A stretch of 64,000 nt of DNA. It comes from Piscicola geometra. Lineage: Eukaryota > Annelida > Clitellata > Hirudinida > Piscicolidae. Below the pieces are notes generated by a model that made no database searches, was not told where the DNA came from, and saw only the letters and a program-made list of their open reading frames with translations. Positions within the stretch are counted from its first letter, which is position 1, and every line of letters begins with the position of its first letter. Below, piece by piece: positions 33,613 to 45,600 of this stretch. The translations under genes were made by a program, and so were the position numbers. The stretch lies in assembly GCA_943735955.1 (NCBI GenBank), contig OX030962.1, positions 6,957,462-7,021,461 on the forward strand. The letters are read 5' to 3'.

Positions 33613-35133
33613 TTAAAGATTTCCACTTCCCGCCAGCATATCGTCTGCGTATCGGACGTCTTTTGGTCCTACGTAGTGGACTACTTTGGTGATGGTGGAG
33701 AGGTAGGTGAGGAAGATACAGATGCCTGTGGTGATGATTATAGTAGCGATGGTGGTAGTGATGATCATAGTGAGTTGGTATAAATGAGTCACCTAGGTGA
33801 TGATTATGATAATAGACCAAACACTCTCTTGCCATACACACTTAAGCATAAACAAACATACTTTAAAAGATAATGACGAAAAGCAAACACACACACACAG
33901 ACACACACACACACACACCTAGAAGGATACAGACTGCAAATTCGATCCAGAAGGCATAACCGAAGTGGTTCTTGTAGGTCATGGGCATGTACGAGGGGTG
34001 AGGTGACACGCTGCTGAAGATGGCAACTCCAGCCACTGTAATCATCGCTGTGGCCAAATAATTGAAACATTTAGGCACTATTGGCGGGTGTTTAAAGTAG
34101 TCATGGCATAGTTTTAACAAGAATTTTTCGATAGTTTTGTGTTAATAAATCGGCAAATGCAAATCCTTAAACCTTAAAGTATAGAATCTATAGTATAGTT
34201 TATACTGTGTAGATTGTAAACCAATAAGTTATCGACACTTTTGATGCTGTTGCTGATAAGGCTCAAAAGACTTTTCCAAGAAGAACTCACTGGAGAGGGT
34301 GAGCATGCCGATGGTGGTGAAGCCGAGAGAAATGGCGCAGACGTCTTTTTGGCGCGGATTATTCGGCGTGAAGAAGGGTCTGAATGCCCAGCAGGTGCAG
34401 ATGAAGAGGAGGGTCATGCTGACGTAGATAAGAACGATGTCGGCGATGAAGAGGTACTTGCAAGCCATGAACCAGCCTGTTGGGGGAGGAAGGAAAAATA
34501 GTTGAGTAATAAAGAATGAATTAAAAAAATATTGGGGTAAAGTTTATTATTTTTAGAGGAATAAAATAGCATTCTTTGAAATAATTTTTTTATAATTTGA
34601 AAAAATTACGATGTTTTACTATTTGGTTTTCAATTCGTCACACTCACTCGGCATGAGCCACTCCACAATCTCTCGGAACTTGTCGTCTGAGAAGATGAGT
34701 TCGTTGAAGGCCCAAGTGTAGCAGCCGTTGAAGATGATGTCAGGGTCTCCAGGACAGTATGGAAAGTGGCAGTTGTCGAAGCAGACCTTGTGGAAACCTA
34801 GTCTGCGTGGTCGGTCGTTGATCAATGACGAAATGGCAAATAGTAGAATCGGTTAAATACGAAGTGAAAAATAATAAACAGGGCATAAAATCTTTATCTA
34901 TAGGCAATAAGCATTCTGCCATGCAATTAACAGCACGATTCATTGTGGTTCCATTACTGGGACCTTTGGAAAGGACTGTCGCCATCGGAAACGACCCACT
35001 CTGACGAAGAGAATGCGATGATGTGGAGGACAAGGCACAAGAAGCACAAAAGAAGGGCGCTCATGCACAGGCCTCTGTGGAACTTCTTGAACCTCTGCAT
35101 CATCGCCGGATCCTGCACCCCGTATTCCTTCAT
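33613..35133 (-). CDS. Four-transmembrane claudin/PMP22-superfamily-like protein (five exons)
   Basis: Exons in transcript order: 35133-34964, 34802-34648, 34476-34291, 34047-33919, 33725-33613. All are GT-AG with phase preserved, giving 250 residues. TM1 is LCMSALLLCFLCLVLHIIAF, followed by SSSEWVVS and an extracellular loop with LGFHKVC and several further cysteines (compare the claudin W...GLW..C...C pattern). TM2 follows GWFMACK, TM3 is around FTTIGMLTLSTMITVAGVAIF, and TM4 is FGYAFWIEFAVCILLGICIFL. The short cytoplasmic tail reads VGPKDVRYADDMLAG. Family assignment rests on topology and loop pattern and is weaker than the gene structure. It could be a septate-junction claudin-like protein or another PMP22-like tetraspan. 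The frame stays open upstream of the chosen ATG through a Gly run, so the N-terminus may be longer. Confidence 0.8.
33726..33918 (-). repeat. Claudin-like intron 4, (GT)n at the donor
   Basis: In transcript direction the intron begins GTGTGTGTGT directly after CTTCTAG and ends in a CAT/CAC-rich tract with acceptor CACCACAG. A second in-frame-capable acceptor, CACCTAG, lies at 33793-33799. Confidence 0.88.
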
Positions 35134-38100
35134 CTTGCCTCCTCCCCCTCCAGAGGAATCGTACGTGGTTTCCTGGAATGTTTTGTTTTTTGTTGTTTTA
35201 TGTGTGAAAAGTTAATAAATTGAACTGAACGTTTCAATGTGATTTTTTCGAATATTTTATTGGATGACTGGCAATTTCAAAGTGTACTTGATAATTTTGC
35301 AATGCGATAATGTCATTAGTGCTATTAAACTAAAAAACTAAATATATTAGCTTTGATTTGATTTAAAAGTTTATTCCTAAATTATCTGTAAAAAAGTGCA
35401 AAAAATATTGAGCAAAATATACTGGTATCAAGTGTGTATCACATATTTCCTGATTTAAAGCTTCAAGACTTTTCATTAATTTAAATTTTTAATGTTTTGT
35501 GTTAACGCATAATTTATTATTCAACTTTGAAAGAGTAAGAAACAAAAGTTTTTACGCTCTCACCCACCTGTACTCACCTGCATTTTGGTACGTCTAAATC
35601 AAATTCAGACATCAGGTGTACATTATGTCTGTTTTTTGTACCCTTTTCTTGAAATTTAAGCTTGAATTCTTTGAAATAATCTTTCTGTTATTCTTTAAAA
35701 GATGGGTAAGTGGGCACATAAGGCTATTTATTTTAGGTACTTTGAGGCGTTTTAGATCTTGAGTATTTTGGGAAAAAATAAATTAGAAATTGAGAAACTA
35801 TAATATTATATATTAGTAAAAAAAGAAAATTATAGCTATTTTGAAAGAAAGGAATGTAGGTTAATGTTTATCAACATTTATTTTCAACCGTGTCTATTTA
35901 GGATCTTCAGAGGTCATTTGGAAATATTATATTCTCCGTTGCTAGCAATCGGTTTAATTTTTGTGAAGCCAATGAAGTTATGACTGATTAATACAAGGAT
36001 CTTGTAGATCATTTTCAAACTTGTTATTCATACAATTTTAGATAATTGATTTGCTTGCATCAACCCAGCAGAACTTCAATGGCCTAGATTCTTGTGTCTT
36101 ATCTTAAAACAAACTTATTGGATTCAAAACAACATTTATTAATCAACTTACGTTGTTTATACTTCATCTACTTGAAAAAAGGTTTGTGCTTTCATTACAA
36201 ATTCTATACCTAATTTCTCTTTGAAGTATGACCCATTTAATATTCACTTCCTAACTGTATCTATTTTGATTAATATTCAAAATGGTCACACATCGAATAT
36301 TTTTATAAAATATTTCAAAAGTAAAAAGATATTATCTATTAAGCTTTGTAGCACTACTAGTTTTTGACCAAGGTCTATAAAGGGTGCAAAAGTTTATACT
36401 TATAAAATATGAGTACCTAGTAATTTGTTCTTTATTCACACCAAATTTAATTGAAATTATATATTAATATAAAAATTTATTCTTTACTGGATAACTTCAT
36501 AGCAAATTTAAAAATAAAACTTATAAATGCTGTTAAGCCTAAATTAAGTAGTTTTAAATAATAATGAGATACAAATTTTTAGGAGATTTAATTGACAATT
36601 AAAATAAACCAGCTTGACAGCACTCACACAAAAAAAGGAAAAAAATAAGACTACTTTAAAGAATTTTCAAGTCTGAAAAACTTTCAATTCTGAATTTGGA
36701 TTTCTATTATAAAATCGATGTAAAAAATATGTATAACTAGATTTTTTTGGAAAAATATACCTCCTTAATCCAATCAATGCTATGTAGGTTAGAAAGTGGG
36801 TCAAACACATGAGACTCCAATTCTGATTGCTTGAGTTGATCAGCAATATAGGGCATCCTGCTTGAGCCCAGGTGGGCAATAATCAGTGGAGATTGATGCT
36901 TGAGGTTTCAGTGTCTTTGCTTTCAGGCCTAATGGCATCCAGGCATGACTTTGCATCTGTATCAAATGACTGTGTGTCAAGTGTTCCAGGTCAATTAAGT
37001 TTTTTTTGTGGGTTTGTTGTGATGCATGATTTAAATTATTAAATATAGTATAATGATAATCCTAAACACTTTTATGAAAATGTTAAATAATTTTTGTTGT
37101 TGCCTTTACCCTTTGGCAACAGAGTTTTTTTGGAAAGTCTATTTTACGGTAATTTTGCCTTGTTTTCACTTAGCTGGTGATGTGTTATTATTAATACTCT
37201 TCCATGCCTCTCACTTTGGTTCCCTTTATTCGAAAATTTTCTATTCATAATCTACTTTTTTATATTCGATGTTTTTTACGTAAAAATATATTCATAAGAG
37301 ACCGAATAAATAGAGTTTTACGGTAGTAATATGTATGAAGGGCTTTAAGTGGCTTTAAGTCGAAAGCTCATGCCAAAGTTGGTGTTATGGTGGAGATGAA
37401 AAGATTTTTATGTATTTATAAAAATTGCTTTACTTGATCAATGTAACTGACTTTTGGTTCAAGGTTATTAGTGCTTGATCGGCAATTACCCACGTGTTAC
37501 CGACATCTTTATCACTTTCCAATCGGATACGTAGTTTTCTATTGACATGCCATCAAAGTGTGTTCATGCTACAGGAGTCTGTAGTGCAGGCGAAACAACA
37601 TTTCTAAAATTGTTTACCAGCTCTCATAATTTTGCGTGAAAAATACTTTTGCACTCGCAACGGCAATTTGCATTGATTGCATGGCCACTATTGGATGATA
37701 TTTACATCTATTGTAAGCCTGTCTACTTTCAATTCTTTTTCTATATATTCGTAGTTATTGCTTTGACTTTTTATCTCCCAATCGTCCAGCAATATTGTTG
37801 GTTTATGCGTATACTCTTGTACCCATGCAAGCTCGTCCGGGTTTACGCCACGTTAATTATATTCGTCGTTGTATTGTATTGCAGCCTTTCAAGTGTTCCC
37901 TCTTCCTTCTTCCACTGTGCAAGCTCTCAAACATCCATCCATCATCTGTTTTTCCAGGCACCTGTCTATCTACCTCCGAACAGTTAGTCCCGACAGCATT
38001 TCATTCTTATCCCACTCAGATAAACGATTTAACTCATTTATTCACGATTTCTTTTTTTTCATCGTTCTTAAAAAAGAATAATTTCTCCTTACTTATCCAC

Positions 38101-41100
38101 CCGTGCTTATTTTTTAAAACTATTTTTTCTTATCTCCATTATTTATCAACTTTTTATAGTCTTATCACAGCAAGACTTTTGTTTTGTCTATCATGAATAA
38201 TTGCAATAATAAAGGCGTGGATTTGTACGTATGATCTGAGGCGCCTAGATATTTATTTATTGAATCATCAATAATGTTGATTCAACATAATAATCTTATG
38301 GATAGAAGTCAAATGAATTGAATTTAAGGCGGACCGAATAGGTGCTATACTTGTTAAATTATTAATTTTAAAAAGTTTTCTCACAATAAATGTAGTATTA
38401 TGAAGATACTTCGAGACTGTTCTAGAGGGGCTTTAAAGGCATCATTGAAATCACGTACAACACTCAAAAACATATACGAATTTTGTTATAGGTTTGAAGG
38501 CATCATTCACAATTAGTTGCCTTCAAGCCTCATCTCAAGCTCATTTCATAAAAACAAGCTCGTAATATTAGCAACAATAACAACATTTCTACACCCTTTT
38601 CCCATTCCCAGCCACTTCTCACCCAATTCTTTCACGTCTTTTCTCACATTCCACTGCAACATTTAAAAAACAAATTTTAAATAATTTCATAGCATTGCCC
38701 GGACGAATGTTTATAAAGTTGGGGTATGAAAAATGAATAATCTGATACATTAATATTACAATGTAATTCTGCAATAAAATAATAATTACTACAGATTTAT
38801 TGTGGATAAAAACATGGTTTTTATAGGATTACTGGTTTTAGATATGTGTATATGTGTACGTGTGTATATGTGTGTGTGTGAGCAAAAATAGACATATATA
38901 AACAGATAAAAGTGGTGTGAAGTTATTGGGGCTCGTTCTGATTCTTTTAAAATTCGTTTTAGTTCAATAAGAATTTGTAAAAAATTGCGTAGTTTAGTTT
39001 TGTTTACAAAATTACTAAAGTGAGTTTTTGCAAGACATTAAACAGAAGAGTTTTCCTGCAAGGCAGTCTATAAACTGATTTTATATCCATTCCAGATTAT
39101 TTACGTCCCTTATTAAATTATGAAAGCAATGTGACTTTGAATACACAATAAATTAATTTTTTCAAAAGAACAAATCACAAATCTAATTAGAATAATGGAG
39201 TTTTTATTAAATTTTGTCATTGTCTGTCAGGAATAAATATAAAACGAACTTTATTCACTGCCCGAGTTTCATATTGCGTTAATACCCGCTATATAAGTTT
39301 GAAGTGGGCTAAGTAGGTGAAGATTTGTCTGCATAGGCGAAGATTAGGACCTTGGGCATGTTTCAGAATCAATCAAGAGTCTGCACAGAGTAGCTGTGTG
39401 ATTAGGAAAAGATTTTCTGAAATATCGCTTTATGAGTAAGTCATCCTCCATTTCAATTAACGACTCTAAAATTTAATTTGGTTGATTCTGTTGCGTCTGG
39501 AGATTGCATTCGCCCTAATAACCCATGTTGCTTATAGATTTATGGCCTGTTATCTCGCGCAAAGTTAATTTAAACGGATAGATTAAACCAACACCTGGAG
39601 CTCCAAAGATCCTGGCTTAATTAGAACTAAGCCACACCGACCCACTATGTTACCCGGCCCACATCCTCTGCATGCATTTACATTCGATCTATAACTTTGT
39701 GTGTTGATAGAAAATCACTAGCTAGAGAATAAGTTGCATTGTTGCATTCTGTGCCTGCTGCCAGACACTGAGAGAGTGGTTGATTGATCGATCGGTAGAG
39801 TGGCGATTGCACTCTGAAGGCTTCGTCGTTACCTGCCTCTCAGCGATGACTTCTTCACGTCGAGCTCACAATTCGAGCATCAAAACACGCCCGTTTGACA
39901 ATCAAAATGCTGTAATAGGCTACGCTGAGCTATTTCGTTAGAGTAGCGCAATGGCCAGTTAATTTGATTATTCATTTATTTATTTATTGTATGAAATACT
40001 AAAAAGTTCTAGCTAGCACCACATTGATTTATAATATGAGATATTAAATATAATAGAATGATTTAAACGAAGCACATTGACCTTCTGTTGTAGCCTATAT
40101 CTTCATGACTGTATGCCTTTAATTGGAGGTCCCCCATCATCATTATCGCCTCAATTACTCGAACATTAAGCTCTAAAGATAGCCATAATTAGCGTAGAAT
40201 TGCTTTTGTATAGATCATATTAAACTATTTTCATAAATACACTTTGTGAAACTTTGATTTAAAGTTTTTTATTGGCGTTAAAATAGATAAAATATTTAAG
40301 AAAAAATACATTTGCAGAGTGAGTAATAATTCAATACTTTTGACGCAAGAATTTGTGTTGGTGGCTCTTGAATTTATTTCATTTACAGCCCATGTCAAAC
40401 AACACCTCTACTCCGTATTTTATGTAATGACCCAGATTGATTTAAGTGTTTTTTGGCTCAAATGTTTAAGAAAATATTTTAAAGATAATTTGTTAGCAAC
40501 ACATTTCGTCGTGGCATATTGCTTTCACAATCAACTCAAATGTAAGGATGAGGAAGGTTTTGAAAGTGAATATATTTTATTGGCAATACATTTCCACTTG
40601 AGGATTATTTGAGGAGAAGTTCTGAAGCACTTGGCATTTTCTGTCTTTTACGCTTGTTCAGATGCTCCATATGCTGTTATCTGTTCTATTACTTTGGGCT
40701 GTCGATTCGGAGTATTCTGCGAGTTCGTGAGCAGGAAGTGATAAATAACAAAGAAGTTAGAGAAGAAATTAAAATGCATTTTTCAATAGTTTTTCAGACA
40801 GTTGATTGACGGGAATTATTTTAATGATCATTTAGACGATTTTAAATATTATTATTTTTAAAAAAAAGTTATAAAACTAGTCTTTAAATTGAGAAGATGC
40901 TTAGGATATAAAAACTTTAATATGTGCCATATTATAATATAAAAGAGTGCTAATTTAAACACTTTGCAGGCCTCACTATCACATTCAAGCACTTCTACTT
41001 ACCCCTATTATGCTACGTGAAAAATTCAATTACGCTCTAACAAATGCGCAATAGATATATTCTTTCAGATTTTTACCGCAAGCATAAATTGCAAAGCCTT

Positions 41101-42462
41101 CAGGAAATGTTTCAATTATTAGCCATCAGTACTTTTGTGTTTTTGCAAAATATTTGGTTAATTTTAAACGTCTATGAAGTCTTCGTTTTGTTTGGAAAGA
41201 CTTACATCAAGAAGCCATTTCATACTTTAGCGTCATGATCTTAAGCAAAAGGATGAAAGAATCAATTGTAATTATCCTCTCTGAGAGTCTTCAGATGGGA
41301 TGACCAAATAAGTACTTGACTTTTTCAATTATTTCACGATTTTAGTATATTTGAAATCAAGTTTGCAAATTTATTTTGAAAATTTTATTTCCAAAATTGT
41401 ATGTAGGAAAAGTGTATAATTTCTATAAGAACTATTTTTATTGTATCGTTTATTTTTCCTTCACAGTTTTTATGCATCATTTTCCATTCATTCAAACTAC
41501 AAGCATTTATCAATTAATCAATCTTTCAGCACCAATTATTTTATACTTATTTATATTTATTATTTTCGATTAATTATTTATAGAATACAAATTGTGAAAA
41601 GTAAAAAATGTAATAAAATCATTGTTATTACATTCAAATATATGGCAAAGGAAGTTATATTGGCAACAGGTGCGCAAACACGAAATTTCGACAAAATCCA
41701 AAAATGGTGGAATAAATTGTTGAAGATTGGCAGGGAGATGATGGATTTAATACTTGAAAGAATTAATAAAGAGTGAGGAAAAAGAGAATTAAATAACTCT
41801 TAAAATATATCACAAAACATAAAATATTCATTTGAACTTCCAAAAGAATAAATCCAATAAGGTGAGAAGAAGTGAGAAGGATGATTTATCTAGCGACGAG
41901 GAAAGTAAAAAATTCAGCGAGAAGAGCTAAGAAAAATGTGGAAAAAGTCTTAAATAATTGTATGAATTTGGGAAAAATGTGTGTAATTAGGCATATACGA
42001 AAGAAACTTAAATCCTTTTGCTGAAATTACAAAACAGAAATCGAGGATTATATTTCGCTATATAGATCTAGTTGGGCATTACATTTGGGTTTTAATTGGA
42101 TAAAAGGAAATGTAATGGAATTCATTACAATTAAAAGCATTTTAAAATTAAAATGCATTCGATAAAACCAATTTAGTAAGTAATAGTCGTTTAAAATATA
42201 CGACCACCTATTTTTTTCTTTAAAAAAAAATAAAAATACCCAATGTGTTATTTGATAAGGCACACAATCGAAGCAAACATAAAGATAAATTATCTGAATA
42301 TTCAGATCAATGCATCCAATATGTGTTTCATCCTCAATCAACATAAACTACACATGAGCACTGATGAAATAAAAACTGTTATCTCCATCTCAAACCACCA
42401 CCAATTATCAACAACCACCACCACCATCAGAAAAGGGACAGTATGTAAGGACAAGAGAGAAA
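35134..42462. other. AT-rich intergenic stretch without a supported gene
   Basis: Seven kilobases between the divergently placed claudin-like and nuclear-receptor genes. No ORF shows family features or exon-like context. About 39.48-39.95 kb is less AT-rich than its surroundings and is listed separately. Promoters for both flanking genes should be here. Confidence 0.6.
39550..39945 (+). other. Less AT-rich island, possible promoter or 5' exon of the nuclear receptor
   Basis: This segment has mixed composition unlike its AT-rich surroundings and holds a 31-codon frame (39846-39941) starting MTSSRRAHNSSIK. It is 2.5 kb before the DNA-binding-domain exon. No convincing donor was found at its end, so it may be regulatory rather than coding. 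Confidence 0.2.
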
Positions 42463-42627
42463 ATGGCAACGATGAACAAACTGAGCAACAGCAGCAGCAA
42501 CAGCAACCATGGCTTCCACCACGTCTCTCTGCCGCCCACCCCGCCGACCAAGGGCCCCCCTTGCAAGGTTTGTGGCGACGAGGCTTCCGGCTTCCACTAT
42601 GGAGTCGACTCCTGCGAGGGGTGCAAG
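42463..42627 (+). CDS. Nuclear receptor exon 1: first zinc finger
   Basis: 55 codons: a Ser/Asn-rich start, [12 protein letters not shown], then [19 protein letters not shown] and EGCK. The donor GTAAAC falls after the Lys of the P-box, the usual nuclear-receptor intron position between the two fingers. Confidence 0.88.
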
Positions 42628-45600
42628 GTAAACACATTTGTTTAGTCTGTACATACATTCTCGTTTTTGTTGTCCAAGTTTTCGCCTTGTCATTCATCTG
42701 CCTTTATTGTTGTTGTTGTTGTTTTTCCTAATTTTTTCTCCACCTTCGTCATCACCGTGATTAACGTGTTATTTATGAGTTTGACACAGTTTTATTATTT
42801 ATATGTTTTTTGCTGGGGTTTCGGTTATGTTTGAAGGTGAATTCTCGGTATTTTTGAAGTGCTAGGCGTCTGCTTTTGGGCTGATGGAATGTTGAGTCAT
42901 AGTTCTTAAGGAGTCAGTTCTATCACGTTTCAAGAAGCAAATCTTCCTGAGTGAGTTATTCAAAATTTCCACAAAATAATTTCGTTTCGATTTTCGATTT
43001 TAATGTCGCCTTAAAATTGTTGAAAGTTGAAATTGAAATCGAGTGAGTGATTATTTTCATTCACAATGAATACACCAAAATCACTAGAAAATATTACCAA
43101 ATAATCGCCATGTGATAGAAGCTGAGGATTCTGAAAGATTCTATCATTATGGATACGATTCACGCTTATTAAGTCTGTCATGAGAAATCATATTCACTTA
43201 TATATAAAGCCTACATTTTTCTCAAATTATACAAAATGTTTATTCAGAAAAGAGTGTTTTATTTGCTAGGTGGGTGCAAAAGAGGTCTGTTTTATAGCAT
43301 CTCATGACAAGTGAAACTTCTTAGTGCGTTCAAAGACTGTTTGATCATCATATTTTCATCATAATCAGCATCACCTTTTCATTAATCTACACCATCATCT
43401 GCATCATCGTAATCTCTCTAAATAACGCACTGTGCTGATTTTAGGTTCACGCTTTTCTTAGAATTTGTACATTCAATTTCGTATGCTCAGAAATAATGAA
43501 AATACCAAGAATAGCTTGCATTTTACCCCTAATTACAATGATAATTAGGCCTTCCAAAGATGCGATAATGAATCCATTAAAAGCAGTTTTCTTTTTGCTC
43601 GAAGAACCATTATATCTTTTTTGCATTTTTTTTCGCTTTGAAACAAAAAAATTAGCTTTATTTCACAGTATAAAGTATAATACTATTCAATTATTAAGTT
43701 CTGAGCTTTTAAATACTTTTGTATAATAAAATAAAACTTCCCAATTTCAAGTTTTTCCATGAAAACAAAACTTCAAGTTGATTATTTTTTAAATAATCTT
43801 ATTTATGTGACGGGCGTATATTTTTCTGAGGCTACGATCTAAAAAACAACTAATTATTGATAGCGTTTCTTGAAGCTCCTTATAGACTGATGCTCTTATA
43901 AAATAGTCTATGAATCTCCTAATAGCCTTTTTAAATCAAAGCGTAATAAAGTTTAGTGTCGTTGAAAGTTGAAGCTATTCAGTTCAGAGAGACAGACTTT
44001 TTATATTTGCTAAGAATAGACTTTTATATTAAATATGCGGTCTATTTTTTATATTTGCAAAGATAAAATCGTCATAATTAATATACCGTTCTATTCTTAG
44101 GCAATAGAAAAATTCTGCTCTCTGAACCAAATAACTAAGACATTGAATGACAAGGGTTAAATAGTTTGATAAAAATAACAACAATAACAAAAACAATAAC
44201 AATAACAATAAAAAAAGTATTTACCATAAAAAGGGTTCAATACTTTGACTCAAATAGGGCGTTTGAAACGGACGAACTTTCCACGAATGTGTGAAGATGA
44301 ATTTCTTAAGGTGCATTGTCTCTTTTCAAGAAGAAGGTGTTTAAATTGTTCCAGATTTGTAACAGCTGTTAAAAATGAATTGTTTTTTTTTCAAGATATA
44401 AAAGTAAATATAATTACCGTAAAATTCAAAAATCTTCTGACATTTATAATTTTAAGGTAGAATAATTTTGTGACTTTTGGGCTTTTATTTCGGACATAAT
44501 TTTCAACTGTCTATTTCAAAACTCGAAGTTTGTGGTGCCAATTATGCCTGTCAAAAATAATTGCTTGAAATAGTATATATTTTCGGACATTAAAAAAATA
44601 TTGATTTTTAAATGTTTGACTATTTTGGCGTTTTACTAAAGTTTGTGCAGGTTGAAAGGTGACGTGCCTCGGAAGCGATTGTGACGGCGGACATCGAACC
44701 TCGCATTCTTAATTTTAATCGATCATCGCCAACAATAGTGACTACTTTATAGATGGGCGCGTCGTATTTTTAGAAAGTCGTCCACAGGTGTGAATAATGG
44801 CGGAAAAGGTTGGGAAAGTGTTGAAATCCTAAATTTATTTTTAATCCATCAGTGCCAACTGACTCACTGTGACGTAAAACACCATTCAATGTCAGCACAG
44901 ACGGCCTTACATGCATTTAAGCTTGGAAAGAATAATTTCTACTTTTGCTTCAACAGACGTCATATTAGTCAAGTTTCCGTTTGCATTTCTAGTTATTTCA
45001 TATTACCAGGTTTTTCCAATGAGCATTTCATTTTGTTTAGCATATTAATTTAATATTTTAATGTAGGCTCACAAATAGAGCGAAGAAGTAGACATAATGG
45101 AGTTGGCTAGCCTACAGACGGCTGGCTGCAGGGCAGGTGAATATCTAGATCAAATTATATTTATTTTATTTATAAAGCTTGAGGATCTGTGTCAGTAATG
45201 CGTGCAGATGAATGCTAATTGGAGAGTGCGTCCAACGCAGATATGGCTCGATGCATTCAAACATTCGAATTAGCTTGATTGATTGGGAAGATTCTTTAGA
45301 AAAATCGATCGTCGAGGCCATCAGCGAACAGCAGTCTATTCATCACGTCTGTTATAGAAATATTCTTACTAATTTTTAAAGTTCAATTAATTTGAATGGC
45401 GTGTGCACCACGTTGTGTGGCACTTCAGTAGGAAACCAAAATCTGTGTAATTGCAGTTGTTTTGAGCATATCGGAAAACGTAACAGAATTTAACTGATGA
45501 GTCTTGGTGCCAGGAAGTCTGCCAAAAGAACTTTTCATCTTAATTTTATGGATCTATTTAAAGTCTACACTCACTCCTGAGTCACCGAGAATAATGAGCA

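Noticed and set aside
37649..38196. Hydrophobic ORFs in the 37.6-38.2 kb interval
   Set aside because: AT-rich chance frames with Phe/Leu/Ile bias, no domain, no splice context and overlapping alternatives.
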